DNA from: Corylus avellana
Taxonomy: Eukaryota > Streptophyta > Magnoliopsida > Fagales > Betulaceae
DNA: 64,000 nucleotides
Direction of reading: 5' to 3'
Assembly (NCBI RefSeq): GCF_901000735.1
Contig: NC_081544.1
Location: forward strand, 12,016,850-12,080,849
The position numbers and the translations under genes were made by a program. This document shows, one piece after another, positions 56,201-63,329 of this stretch (position 1 is its first letter; every line of letters starts with the position of its first letter). The notes beneath the pieces were generated by a model. The model worked only from the letters and a program-made list of their open reading frames with translations. It had not been told where the DNA came from and did no database searches.

Positions 56201-57251
56201 CACAAAATTGTTCTCACTAACCTTTGGCGCGCCAATCCCATCCTGCCTAGTTTCTATTACATTATCATGAGCATCAATCCTTTTCTTGAATATATCATGT
56301 CTCTGCAAGTAAAACAATGTGTCATACATCATATGCCAGCAAGAGTACGCAAACATGAAATGCAGGAAAATGTGTCAGATGCAATAAGAATGCAAAGATA
56401 TAAGTATTCAGAGTTTCAAATACTTGGCAGGGCTCCATTACAATATGATTAGTATTATAACACTGAAAATTAATCAATGAGAAGTCTTTGCTTGAAATAC
56501 ATACGATATCAAGGTGTTGCTCTCCACTTATATCCATGGCATCAATACTGAGTAATGAACATGGAACAGCTGGAAAGGTGACATCAAACTGCAATTTCAG
56601 ACAGAAGATTGAGCACAAATAAATAAAGCATGAATAATAACTGTTCAAATTTAAAAAGACAAAAATATGGATGGTATATCACACTTGAAAAACTATCATA
56701 AGACAAAGCTTTGCTGCAATAAATCACAACGCCTGATATTTCATGCTTGGAGAAATTACCACAGTTGAAAAAGTTTCAAAGCTTTGCAAGGTGCAAATCT
56801 TTGAGCAATAGAACATTTAAAAATGAGATTCACAAAAATAAAAACCACTAGAACCTGCAAAGACTAAAATACTACCCTCAAATACCATGGGTGTGTTTGG
56901 CAACCCCCTCCCCGTTTCCCCTTCCCTTATTTTCACTTTTTTCCAAAAAAAATCAAACATCTTTTCAAAACTACTTTTTTTCATTTTTCTCTCACAAAAG
57001 TCAATATCTTACACTTTCATACCACATCAATCACTTCCTATTACTATTTAAACAAAAAAATTCCCAGTAAAAGGGTTTGCCAAACACTACACGTGTCTCA
57101 TATTAGAATTTGCAGATTATGATTAGAAGAGATGAGCTGATGAACATTTTTGACCCAAAAGAAAAATTGATGATTACAGCGATATGAAGGGTTCCCCCTC
57201 TTGAAGTATCAACTACAAGCTTTGTCTCAGAAACAGTGTGGAGGTACAATC
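30440..57251 (-). CDS. ERGIC3: ERGIC3/Erv46-like ER-Golgi vesicle cargo receptor, 12 visible exons, 5' end outside
   Basis: The exons join in frame: 57251-57178, 56588-56505, 56302-56222, 52023-51943, 43841-43749, 34131-33952, 33806-33739, 33266-33215, 31453-31400, 31310-31215, 30788-30722 and 30513-30440. All have AG/GT borders, giving 333 residues. The product matches ERGIC3/Erv46, a membrane protein of COPII/COPI vesicles that cycles between ER and Golgi and retrieves cargo with Erv41. Landmarks are [55 protein letters not shown] and [11 protein letters not shown]-terminal membrane span covers the last two exons. About 45-50 N-terminal residues, including the first membrane helix, were not found. 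A TAA replaces the expected Glu codon after IKKKM, so about 7 residues are lost. Most of the 27 kb is intronic transposon DNA. Confidence 0.92.
30722..30788 (-). other. ERGIC3: ERGIC3-like exon
   Basis: It encodes [16 protein letters not shown] and the start of the C-terminal membrane span. The acceptor is TTGCAG and the donor is GTACTG. A (GA)n microsatellite lies just inside the next intron at about 30,670-30,704. Confidence 0.9.
31215..31310 (-). other. ERGIC3: ERGIC3-like exon
   Basis: It encodes 32 residues including [15 protein letters not shown] and [12 protein letters not shown]. It is duplicated as the isolated fragment at 10950-11045. Confidence 0.92.
31400..31453 (-). other. ERGIC3: ERGIC3-like exon
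   Basis: It encodes [18 protein letters not shown], a conserved lumenal segment. It is absent from unit A. Confidence 0.92.
31897..31935. repeat. 39-bp near-perfect palindrome
   Basis: The arm GCACTGCCCATGTGGGCAT (31897-31915) is followed by a single A and then its reverse complement with one mismatch (31917-31935). It would form a very stable hairpin. Confidence 0.95.
32462..32680. repeat. Tandem repeat, four units of about 50-60 bp
   Basis: Units share GATGTATCCGACCGGCCTT followed by GGTGTTTTGCGGCGAGAACC with small differences, starting near 32,465, 32,525, 32,581 and 32,631. They lie inside the small LTR element. Confidence 0.85.
33215..33266 (-). other. ERGIC3: ERGIC3-like exon
   Basis: It encodes [17 protein letters not shown]. 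The first glycine codon is split with the exon at 33739-33806. Confidence 0.92.
33739..33806 (-). other. ERGIC3: ERGIC3-like exon
   Basis: It encodes [19 protein letters not shown] followed by PLDG. The acceptor ends in CAG and the donor is GTAATT. Confidence 0.92.
33952..34131 (-). other. ERGIC3: ERGIC3-like exon (largest, 60 codons)
   Basis: It encodes [20 protein letters not shown], then [18 protein letters not shown] and the start of the next lumenal segment (GFQQGSYN). The donor is GTAAGA. Confidence 0.93.
34290..35815 (-). pseudogene. L1-type LINE fragment(s): RT C-terminus and zf-RVT
   Basis: The 3' LINE tail lies at about 34,290-34,380 (ATAACTAATCA, GTGCCTCCATGTACAC, ATTATACAAGAGA). 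A frame from 35280 to 34633 encodes the post-RT zf-RVT region ([20 protein letters not shown]). Upstream, 35480-35265 encodes the preceding segment ([21 protein letters not shown]). Positions about 35,600-35,815 look like the C-terminal tail of a second LINE copy. Several frameshifts and stops make it non-functional. It lies in an ERGIC3 intron; everything from 34,446 on is repeated at 39,662. Confidence 0.8.
35816..37605 (-). mobile_element. LINE-derived element: ORF1-like region joined to a LINE 3' tail
   Basis: At the left is a LINE 3' end in reverse (poly-T, GATTAATGAGAACTTCATTG, AAAAAGCGTAAGGCGCC). The rest, read on the minus strand, has remnants resembling plant LINE ORF1 ([33 protein letters not shown]) broken by stops. 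No reverse transcriptase lies between ORF1 and the tail. The 5' end is placed near TGTAACACCCCTGTTC. It is inserted in another LINE. Confidence 0.6.
37606..37706 (-). pseudogene. LINE zf-RVT fragment, left half of an interrupted copy
   Basis: It encodes [20 protein letters not shown] on the minus strand. The same sequence in copy 2 continues without a break into 42,933-43,260. Here it is cut by the plus-strand LINE at 37,707. Confidence 0.75.
37707..39561 (+). mobile_element. 5'-truncated L1-type LINE, cut off by the gap
   Basis: It starts within ORF2 at [11 protein letters not shown], the region just before the RT palm, and runs rightward into the 100-N gap. Its 3' tail and target duplication are not visible. 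It interrupts the minus-strand LINE fragment that is continuous in the second copy of block X. Confidence 0.85.
37721..39520 (+). CDS. LINE ORF2: reverse transcriptase C-terminal part and zf-RVT (599 codons)
   Basis: This open frame covers RT from [12 protein letters not shown] onward. [11 protein letters not shown] is near residue 75, the catalytic FADD at 125-128 and KYLGLPLG near 190. The zf-RVT domain ([18 protein letters not shown], then [18 protein letters not shown]) lies at about 470-545. The endonuclease and the first RT blocks are missing because of 5' truncation. A frameshift near 39,430 replaces the conserved [15 protein letters not shown] tail, which continues in the +1 frame. 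The long intact frame suggests a fairly recent insertion. Confidence 0.9.
   Translation: MDSRMKSGVPGVLCKLDLEKAYDHVNWDFVLYLLHRCGFGERWRAWIEWRIKTVRFSILVNGSPEGFFNSSRGIRQGDPLSPLLFVLVMEALSKMVNATVDQGLLKGFSVGNRVLSELMVSHSLFADDTLIFCEDSIEQIRYVRLILLCFEAVSGLRVNLGKSKIVAIGEVENIGVLANILGCSVADLPMKYLGLPLGASYKDTAMWNEVIEKMERQLAGWKRMYLSKGGRLTLIKSTLANLPTYFLSLFPIPASVAKRIEKVQRDFLWGGIGDEPKLHLVSWNQVCSPLRYGGLGIRKLHQFNQALLGKWLWRYANENGALWCKVIEAKYEDQEGGWCTKDASGSHGVGLWKHIRNGWNSFAKGIRFEVGEGSKVRFWHDIWCGDNSLKQAFPSLFNIARHKDAWVKDNFIGRNGVVEWNVIFIRSVQDWEVDLVSPFFERLYSCKVSLGSVDRICWSSSKQGKFEVKSFYKALSFSSQEEFPWKSIWRTKAPQRVAFFGWTAALGKILTHDTLRKRNIVVVEWCCMCKKNGESVDHLLLHCELASALWHMIFQRFGLHWVMPCRVRDLFAMLVGGRTSSKRGGVEDDSSMSYVVYLE
39562..39661. 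other. Assembly gap (100 N)
   Basis: Exactly 100 N separate the plus-strand LINE from the second copy of block X. Confidence 1.
39849..40696 (-). pseudogene. LINE zf-RVT region, second copy
   Basis: The frames 40496-39849 and 40696-40481 have the same translations as 35280-34633 and 35480-35265. See those for the domain content. Confidence 0.8.
41032..42831 (-). mobile_element. LINE-derived ORF1-like element, second copy
   Basis: This matches 35,816-37,605 with a few substitutions. Here one frame is longer (42224-41811, 137 codons). Its 5' part reads [19 protein letters not shown] on the minus strand, a segment broken by the 10-bp difference in copy 1. Confidence 0.6.
42832..43260 (-). pseudogene. 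LINE zf-RVT fragment (uninterrupted)
   Basis: The minus strand encodes [20 protein letters not shown], then [19 protein letters not shown]. An upstream remnant of the RFWHD motif is broken by stops. It shows the pre-insertion state of the site at 37,706. Confidence 0.75.
43261..43748. other. ERGIC3 intron DNA
   Basis: No gene was recognised. A LINE/SINE-type tail (TAAAACTGGCTATTACTTATC followed by an A-run, about 43,651-43,684) lies inside, flanked by AAATTTGATGTGTGCTTGT at about 43,625 and 43,683. Confidence 0.45.
43749..43841 (-). other. ERGIC3: ERGIC3-like exon
   Basis: It encodes [19 protein letters not shown] and then [12 protein letters not shown], a highly conserved cysteine-containing segment. 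The acceptor is TTTGCAG and the donor is GTTAGT. Confidence 0.94.
43842..44610. other. ERGIC3 intron DNA, nothing recognised
   Basis: No exon, repeat family or ORF of note was recognised. Confidence 0.4.
44611..46270 (-). mobile_element. LINE-derived element: ORF1-like ORF and LINE 3' tail, no RT
   Basis: The left end is a reversed LINE tail (poly-T, GATAAGTAATG, AAAAAGCGCAAAGCGCCTC, AGTACACA). The body is a single 425-codon minus-strand ORF. No RT or endonuclease coding is present. The architecture matches the ORF1-like elements at 35,816 and 41,032. Confidence 0.6.
44809..46086 (-). CDS. LINE ORF1-like protein, 425 codons, Ser-rich
   Basis: The ORF is intact and rich in Ser, Leu and Pro. 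Its C-terminal part ([20 protein letters not shown]) resembles the end of plant L1-type ORF1. No zinc knuckle was seen. It is probably retroelement sequence rather than a host gene, because it ends directly at a LINE 3' tail and lies within an intron. The family assignment is tentative. Confidence 0.45.
   Translation of the reverse strand: MDPGSELGSNPEFVSNSLPSKVVSAVASLLVSSPGLPLVFEDVLELLARSSLSLQVTGLDSSDGSSSAEFSLSPVQVLGEKVGFASDGSSQGVALLSDPSFSVPSAEDLLASPFRRDWEDSFSSVLEARLGAPVSSELSDSVRLSVLKEAFSVPWKVDFSASPLCRDREVPFSEGEETQVVRPSSPAKGLIRRGFFGPRAVSPSPVVLKESSLSSKGNDLIPEVSPTLPVEVHVGSIVSPTFGVAELGLHSPAAASLPSSQVCTSLSTTSLSDGVAEMGRSLSRPFPRMTESGTPIYSFVSTSQLWYTRRVKEKVSKQLHKNKDLLAEVVVDTSVEGEEGYSDRVLDAMSLASVVGLSWGSEDKKLRDLFSVIEKREPLVEASAPKAKGMREFKNLDCSISLVKGQRRRGFLGSKNAFSFPPEVH
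46271..47150. other. ERGIC3 intron DNA with low-complexity tract
   Basis: A (CAAAAA)n-like tract at about 46,945-47,057 generates spurious Phe-rich frames on the minus strand. Nothing else was recognised. Confidence 0.5.
47276..47765. repeat. Inverted repeat array inside an ERGIC3 intron
   Basis: A unit of about 120 bp (words ATTCATACCCACAAGAATGT, GGTTTGATGGTCCACATTGG and CTGTTCTCTGCTTCAAAATT) is read forward at 47,276-47,397. It is then read in reverse complement three times, at about 47,418-47,525, 47,528-47,650 and 47,653-47,760. A partial forward copy starts at about 47,196. (TA)n tracts border both sides. The transcript would fold into a long hairpin. Confidence 0.9.
47775..49335 (-). 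mobile_element. 5'-truncated L1-type LINE with a nested LINE
   Basis: The 3' tail is at about 47,775-47,840 (AAGTAATG, AAAAGCGCAGAGGGGCGC). The minus-strand coding covers RT with FADD ([13 protein letters not shown], about 49,220) and KYLGL, then [30 protein letters not shown] and the zf-RVT tail ([19 protein letters not shown]). It is split by a second LINE at 48,696-49,025. Frameshifts make it inactive. Its 5' end is close to the Helitron border. Confidence 0.85.
48696..49025 (-). mobile_element. Nested, 5'-truncated LINE tail with 15-bp TSD
   Basis: The target duplication GAGCCCCAGATATTT is at 48681-48695 and 49026-49040. The insert is 330 bp. It has a poly-A tail (T-run 48696-48702), the GCGTAAAGGCGCC tail and the end of ORF2 ([20 protein letters not shown]). 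Removing it restores the outer LINE frame. Confidence 0.93.
49352..51894 (+). mobile_element. Helitron-type element with gene capture (5' end uncertain)
   Basis: The 3' end is canonical: the hairpin ACCCGC/GCGGGT (51866-51871 and 51879-51884), then TATATG, then CTAG (51891-51894), followed by host T. The 5' end is less certain. A TC after A occurs at 49352, and a (TA)n block at 49,407-49,446 may mark the true start region. No Rep/helicase was seen, so it is non-autonomous. It sits 48 bp from the ERGIC3 exon at 51943. Confidence 0.7.
50713..50794 (+). pseudogene. Captured exon fragment, possibly MUS81-like
   Basis: An open stretch reads [20 protein letters not shown], then KDLSQIK, and is followed by an intron-like GTAAAGTG donor. 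The pattern resembles the N-terminal helix-hairpin-helix region of plant MUS81 endonuclease, from memory and unverified. No further exon of that gene was found nearby, so it looks like a fragment carried by the Helitron. Confidence 0.4.
51943..52023 (-). other. ERGIC3: ERGIC3-like exon
   Basis: It encodes [19 protein letters not shown], then GSCFGAET. The acceptor is AAACAG and the donor is GTACAT. Confidence 0.94.
52024..53579. other. ERGIC3 intron DNA
   Basis: No exon or ORF was recognised. A (CT)n microsatellite lies at about 53,244-53,271. Confidence 0.45.
53580..53800 (-). mobile_element. tRNA-derived SINE
   Basis: Read on the minus strand it has a B-box-like GGTTTGAATTCCC (about 53,747-53,759). 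This is followed by GGTGCGAACAATTTCTTGGG, a word typical of plant SINEs, and it ends in an A-rich tail (T-run near 53,588-53,597). The A box is degenerate and I could not fix the target duplication. Confidence 0.6.
53801..54600. other. ERGIC3 intron DNA, nothing recognised
   Basis: No exon, ORF or clear element boundary was recognised. Confidence 0.4.
54601..55060 (-). mobile_element. LINE fragment, 5'-truncated
   Basis: The 3' tail (GTAAGTAACGTATTTCATTA, GAGGGGCGCAACCC) lies at about 54,610-54,655. The minus strand encodes a zf-RVT piece ([40 protein letters not shown]) at 54980-54741. Stops interrupt the rest. Confidence 0.75.
55061..56221. other. ERGIC3 intron DNA, nothing recognised
   Basis: A short (CTAC)n repeat lies at about 55,239-55,258. 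Small ORFs such as 55830-56099 have no recognisable family. Confidence 0.4.
56222..56302 (-). other. ERGIC3: ERGIC3-like exon
   Basis: It encodes [20 protein letters not shown], then DGIGAPK. The acceptor is CTTGCAG and the donor is GTTAGT. Confidence 0.93.
56505..56588 (-). other. ERGIC3: ERGIC3-like exon
   Basis: It encodes [19 protein letters not shown], then ISGEQHLDI. The acceptor is TTGCAG and the donor is GTATGT. Confidence 0.94.
56888..57094. mobile_element. MITE with TGTTTGGCAA-type inverted ends
   Basis: The left end GGGTGTGTTTGGCAACCCC and the right end GGGTTTGCCAAACACTAC are inverted repeats of about 16 bp. The element is about 205 bp and lies in the intron between two ERGIC3 exons. 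I could not assign a target duplication, so the superfamily (hAT-like is common for this end type) is open. Confidence 0.6.
57178..57251 (-). other. ERGIC3: ERGIC3-like exon (first visible)
   Basis: It begins with the last two bases of a split codon and encodes [19 protein letters not shown], then TLHIA. The acceptor is TTGCAG and the donor is GTAATC. The preceding exon(s) with the first membrane helix lie further right or outside the window. Confidence 0.93.
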
Positions 57252-58960
57252 CTGCAAGCACAATGAACTGATTGATTAATAACAACCTTAAAAATCCAAG
57301 CAGAAGCAATGACTAATATTGGGAGGGAAAAATTAAAGGCAGAAGAGATGGAGAATCTTTTTGGTAAGAACTTATCACACAAAAAAAAAAAAAAAAAAAA
57401 AAAGGAGAATCTGTCAGTAGAAAAAAGCCATGCAAATAATCACCTAATAAGTTGGGAGTAAGACTAAGTCAATTCCAATAGGAATCGCAAATATGAAAAG
57501 TAAGAATAATGAAAGCTACAAAAGGGCCTTCCATCATCAGCATCTTTACCAAATCAGCGATCAATTACTGTAACAAATTTCTTTGTCTAACAATGAAATG
57601 ACATTAGCATTCACCAGATTGTAATTGCACAAAGATCTTCACAATTGTTGTGATCCTCAAACTATATACACATTCTCTCTTACGACCATATTGATCAACA
57701 ACATTTGCAGAACTCTCATCAAGAAGCTCAAATGGAGGAGTAAGGTGGTCTTGTTCCCCAACTCTAGGTATCAAGTCTCTAGAGGAGACTAAATACTTTA
57801 TTTTTTTTTTTTTTTTTTTTGTGGGGGGGGGGAAGGGGCCGTGCGTGGCAGGGTAGCTATAATCCTTATGGGCACTTAGTTTAAATGCAAAAAGTAAAAA
57901 TTCCAAAAAAAAAAAAAAACCTTAAATGAGTGGCCAAAAGCAACAAAAAGCACCATGAAATCAAGGAAAGGATAAATGAAAAAATGATCTGAAATCTGGC
58001 TGGTAGTTACTTCTGTTATGCAATCTTTTACGTAACTGTAGGTGAACTCTAATATTGCTTTTTCATATTGCCTAAACTTCGATATTACTAACAGATGTTA
58101 CAAGAATTTATAAAATCAGAAAATACCATAATAACTTGTCATACTCATTTTGTTTTTTAAATTTCTTTATACTACTTTCTTCCAATATATAACCCATCTA
58201 TAGCGAAAAGCACTATCCCACCACAAGAAAAAGTTGGATCCAGCTCTCATAACATATGCCAACCACAGGTGTCAGCCAACTGAAGATGCTATCTGCTACG
58301 CCTTAAGAGGATGGTCCCTCGCAGGTGTATCCTTCTGGTTGATACTAGACAAAAAATACTAGCTTCTTTCATCATATATTCACAGATGTGTTTCCAATGT
58401 GTTGCTTTCATTGCTTTGGAATCATTGAGATAATATGTCCTTCTAGCCTATCTGTTTCTATATATACATATTAATGAAAAACATATATACTTGGCTGCAT
58501 ATGTAGTTGTGGGTGTATATGTAAGTGTGGGTGGGTGGTGTGCACCTATTTATGAAAAGTTAAGGAATCATCATATTTCATCCAGATTCAGCCAGTGAGC
58601 AACCTGGACTGCACCAGTTTTGCTTAGTGAAGAGACAATACAACAGATTAAATCTTACAAATTCTTTGTAGCTTTTGCATTCAATAATCAGAAGATTCCA
58701 TTAACCTTTCTAAACGAGTCCCCTCAAAGGCCTTATAGAGACTCTAATATTTAGACACAATTGTTATTATTCTTCCTTTTCTTAGCATCCTTTTTTTCTG
58801 CAGTGTTGCACAAACTTTTGGCCCACAATCTGCCCATCTTTAAGCCATATTCCATCCTAAAACATTAATACCCTTGGCCAGAAATTCTACCATACTGTTC
58901 TACAATGTTCTAGACTGACAAGCCCAAATTTCAGTCACTGTCAAGAAACTACAAGATTTT
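57252..58960. other. Probable 5' intron of the ERGIC3-like gene, nothing recognised
   Basis: Homopolymer tracts occur at about 57,380, 57,800 and 57,905. I searched by eye for the N-terminal exon and did not find it. Confidence 0.4.
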
Positions 58961-59620
58961 TCTTTTTTCTTTTTTTTGGATAAGTATATTAAAAACGAGC
59001 GCGAGGGGCACAACCCATGTACACAGGAAATATACAAAAGAACCCCTGCTAGGTAGAAAAGGAAGCACATAACTCTAAGAAATCAGAAAATGTATACACA
59101 TGCGAATTAGACCAAATCACGCTCCATGAAAACATAGTATGTAATGCTAATTTTTTCAACTTTAACAAGTCCCTCTCACGATCTTCAAAGATTTGTGCAT
59201 TCCGTTCTCACCAGAAACACCACATCATACTCAATGGAATTATCCTCCATATGTGCAACGCAATCCGATTACCCACTTGTCCTCTCCAACTCCCCAAGCA
59301 ATCACTCACCCTTCATGACATAATCCAATCAACACCAAAGAGTTGAAGAAACATGTTTCATATCTCGGTTGCAACCTCACAATGCCGGAATAAATAGTCA
59401 ATGGACTCTCCACAATGTTCACACAGGTAACACCACTCCATTCTCATAGATGTAAATCACTAACCACTTACATTCTTAGCCACACTAACTTTTATTAAAC
59501 CCCATAATCCTCAGGCCCACTTTTACTCTATAGGACATACAGTGAACGCTAGCAGGTTGAAATTGATGCTATGCAATCCTAGTATCTGATTTCAAGGCTT
59601 GTCCTACATAAGCATAGTTG
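58961..59620 (-). mobile_element. Decayed LINE 3' fragment
   Basis: The left end is a reversed LINE tail (T-run, GGATAAGTATATTAAAAACG, GCGCGAGGGGCACAACCC, GTACACAGGAAATATACAA). The following sequence corresponds to the zf-RVT end of ORF2 on the minus strand but is heavily broken. Confidence 0.65.
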
Positions 59621-61195
59621 TAAGACTCAGAAATAGTTTAAATTAAACTCAACTGGTGAAACCACATTTAATAAATAGCATAACTAATTTTTTTTTTCCT
59701 CTCTTTTTTTGGTGCCTTTTGTTCTTTACTATCTAAAAGTGGAAAATATGGGGGTTCTAAATTTCTATATTAGCTATCAAAAAGCATTTTATAAACTAAA
59801 TTGACCACAAGCACCAACTTAAAAGATAATCGTAGGATATTAATGAGCAAGCCCTGACCCCAAAAACAAAAAAGCAAATCAACTCAACCAAACATTACTG
59901 ATTGCATTTTGGTTTGCAAAAATTTAAAAAAATAAATAAATAAAAAAAGATGCCAAACGGAATTGATAGACCTATAATGTGATCATGACGTACCATTAAA
60001 TTTAGGTGCATCTTAAGTGCATAGGCCCTATGCAATCCATGATGTAATACATAATATAGGTTAAATAGGTTTATAATGGGTGAACACAGAGTATTAACAT
60101 ATAGGGTTGAATGTCATATCCACTTCATACAGTAGACAAAAAACAAAAAAAAAATAATAATAGCCCTAATTTCCCATAAGAAGCTTGCTCCATCAAGAGT
60201 GACATCAGAAGAGAGGTGGTAGGGATGATATTTGGTGTACTAGCTGTGCATGTACCTTAGATATTTGGTGTTAATGTCCTGTTCCCATACTTGTCAGAAC
60301 AGTACCAGCCAACAATCTAAATAAAGTTGGTACAACTAGTTAAATTATATATATGTGTGTGTGTGTGTGTGTGTTGGGGTGGGGGAACTTTACTTAACTC
60401 CCTTGAACTTTCATCATTCTTGCAATAACCCCTCCCCCCCAACCCAAAGTTAAAACTCTCAATTTTTCAACTTTAAAAATTTAGCAATGTCACCCCTGCA
60501 TTAGGACTTTCTGTTAAACCATAACAGAGGCCATGGAAATTTTCAAAATACCTTTGATTTAAAAAAATAAAAAATAATTGCACAACATGGGTTGGGTCTT
60601 GTGACCCACTGGTCCTTGCGAACCACAACCAAGTTTGGCCATGGTTCAGTGGGTCACCATGATTCTGGCTCAAATTTCTCGAAAAAGTGAGATTTTACAA
60701 GAATTTTGAGCGACGAAGGAAAAATGAAAGTGATTGAAACTGCACATGAAGCGAGTCCACGAGTTCCTGAAGAAGTGGTCTATAGTGGCAGACAAACAAA
60801 AAGAAAAGTAATATTAAATGTTGGGCACTAGTTATAGATGAGGATCCTATTGTATTGCATCAACCAATTGTTGCTGAGGTAATATTAAATCACCAGTCTT
60901 TGTAACCAATGGCCAAATTGGGCTTGGGCGTGGGTCTCATAGAATGCCCTCATTCAAGCACAGGCTAACCACTGATTCAATATTTAAACCAAAAGCCAAA
61001 TCTTGATACTAGAAAACTGAAGGAGCAGGTCGCACTCTGTCCCGCTCAATGGACGAAATCTTCTCTCCTTTGCTTCTTTTTTTCTCAAAAAAATTAATTT
61101 TTAATTAGCTAATTCGGGTAATTTTGTAATTTTAAAATTTTCACAAGGTTATAAAGGTCATTTCAACTCTTTACGGTCTAATTTCACCCCAAACC
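59621..61195. other. AT-rich DNA, no gene recognised
   Basis: A (TG)n microsatellite lies at about 60,352-60,374. Nothing else is supported. Confidence 0.4.
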
Positions 61196-61640
61196 CTAAC
61201 AGTCGGAGTGACATTGCAAATTTTTTCGAGTTGGATGATTGGGTAAAAGAGGATTCCCCTCCTGTGGGTGGTTGCACCTCTAGCACCTTAGTTGTTGGTA
61301 AGGCTAAGGACTTCAGGTTGAATGGATTCACCCAATCCCAAAAGTGGCCGGTAGGTTTCGGTCTGTCCTGGGAGATCGTGGCGTGGGATTAGGGCGGCGA
61401 GATTTGGGATGGGGAGAATGGAGATTCCCCTTACCCTTTGGATGGTTTTTCCCCCAACCCTCTCAATTGGGTGTTAGATTATGATGAAGAGGAGGAGCCG
61501 ACTTTGGTGCTTCTAGATGCTGTTAAAGATGATTTTCTTCGGGAAGTAAAGGTGGTGCAGCCTAAGACTAAAGGCAAGAGGTAGCTATTAAATTTAGGGA
61601 GCTCCGTTAACTATGGCAATGCAAAAGTGACATAGCGGAA
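61196..61640 (+). pseudogene. LINE ORF1 C-terminal remnant
   Basis: The plus strand encodes NPLNWVLDYDEEEEPTLVLL and then QPKTKGKR, followed by a stop and LLNLGSSVNYGNAKV. This pattern is typical of the end of L1-type ORF1 in plants. In-frame stops (for example after EIVAWD) show it is dead. The LINE tail at 62,166-62,467 may belong to the same element. Confidence 0.6.
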
Positions 61641-62165
61641 GACTAAGGTAACTAATCAAAGAGCAGCGTCTTTGATTCTGCAAGGAGAAACGTCTTCGTC
61701 TTCAACCCAAAAAGATAAAAACAAGCCCGCAGGCTAAAAGAAAGATAAAACTCCGCAGAGTATTTGAGAAAGAATTCTCTAATTTTATAATAATTCAATT
61801 GATTTAGTTTTACATAATAAGCAAGCCTATTTATAGAAGAGAAATACTTGTAGGGAAAGTAAACCAACTTCTAGTAGAGAAAGTAAATCTAATCCTAATA
61901 GAGAAAGTAAATCTAATCCTAGTAGGAAAGTAAACATAATCATAGTAGCAATAGTAAACCTAATCCTAATAAGGAAAGGAAAATAAAGCTCTAATAAAAT
62001 AAAATAAAATCCTAATATAAAATTAACAATCAGCGGGAATCGTGACAATTTTTCCTTTTGTACTTCCATTGTCTAAGAACGGATAAAATTCTGATCAAGC
62101 GACACTCCTCCAATATTATTATTGATATTTTCCTTATTTTCTTTTTTACCGAAAATATAAGTAAA
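61641..62165. mobile_element. Insertion-like AT-rich segment, possibly an LTR
   Basis: This segment separates the ORF1 remnant from a LINE tail in the same orientation. It holds a tandem array of a roughly 24-bp unit (AGAGAAAGTAAATCTAATCC, about 61,850-61,985). I could not define ends or target duplication, so the LTR interpretation is weak. Confidence 0.3.
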
Positions 62166-62467
62166 TATCGTCCTACATCAAAAAGTGTCCGCCCGGCGAA
62201 GAAAAGGCAAGGCTCATGTGCGGTAGTGTTGAGTGGTCTTGTGGGTTTCGAGCGTGTGGCCTTTAGGTCCTTGTTGGCTTGTTGGGTTTTTTGTGAGCTA
62301 GAGGTTGTTTCTGTGTTTTTGGTGTTGTTGGGTTTTCGGGGGTGCATTCTCTTCTTTCTTTTTTTTTGTATACTTTTGGTGTTGTTGTGTCCTTTTGTAT
62401 ACTTTCTGTATGCTTGGGGCGCCTACGCTTTTTATAAAACTTCTTTGATATTACCTATCAAAAAAAT
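62166..62467 (+). mobile_element. LINE 3' tail, plus orientation
   Basis: It ends with GTATACTTTCTGTATGC, GGGGCGCCTACGC, TTTTTATAAAACTTC and ATTACCTATC followed by an A-run, the standard LINE 3' end in this genome. Confidence 0.7.
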
Positions 62468-62469
62468 AA

Positions 62470-63329
62470 ACAAGAAGTTGTAAACCCCAACTCTCCCTCA
62501 GAGATCGAAGAACAAACTTTCGATCAGCTTACCAAGTGATGTTTAAACTCATCGCCTAGCCCACCCCATAAGACTTCATGCTAAAGCTTCTCAATACGGT
62601 TTGCAAGACCCACAGGGAGAAGAAAGAGGGACATAACATCCTTTTCCAACAAGCCAACCCATCCACATCATCAACATTACCCACAAGAACCAATTTTGAC
62701 TTGGCCAAATTGACCTTCAACCCCAAGACAACTTCAAAACATAAGAACAAGCATCGCAAATGACGTAGATGATTTGATTCAGCTCTACAGAAAATAAAAG
62801 TATCATCCGCAAACAACAGGTGAGGAATAGCAATCCCACCACCATTCTCTGTCCCCATGGAGAAACCAAATAATAAACCCTCACTCACTGTAGCTAAAAT
62901 CATCATACCCAAAGCCTCCATCACAATGACAAATACCATAGGAGATAGAGGGTCTCTATGTCTCAAGCCCTACAAGCTACTAAAAAAGCCGTTAGGAGTG
63001 CCATTCACCAAAATAGAGAAACGCACCGACGAGATACAATGAGCTATCCAAGAGCACCACTTCCCCTTCAAACCACATCTCCTCAACATGTACAGCAGAA
63101 AATCCCAATTCACGTGATCATAAGCTTTTTCTAAGTCCAATTTGCACAAGACACCCAGCTCCCCAAATTTTATTACGCTATCAAGGCATTCATTGGCTAT
63201 AAGAACTGAATATATGATTTGCCTACCTCAGATGAAAGCATTCTGCTACTTAAAAACAATCTTCTCTAACACCATCTTTAGCATGCCAGCTAGAATCTTA
63301 GCAATAACTTTATAGATGCAACTCACAAG
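62470..63329 (-). pseudogene. LINE reverse transcriptase fragment
   Basis: On the minus strand it encodes [48 protein letters not shown] and LLFADDTFIFC, so the RT palm is represented. Several stops and a deletion after VDDVDGLA make it non-functional. Its right side is cut by an LTR at 63,330. Confidence 0.85.
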
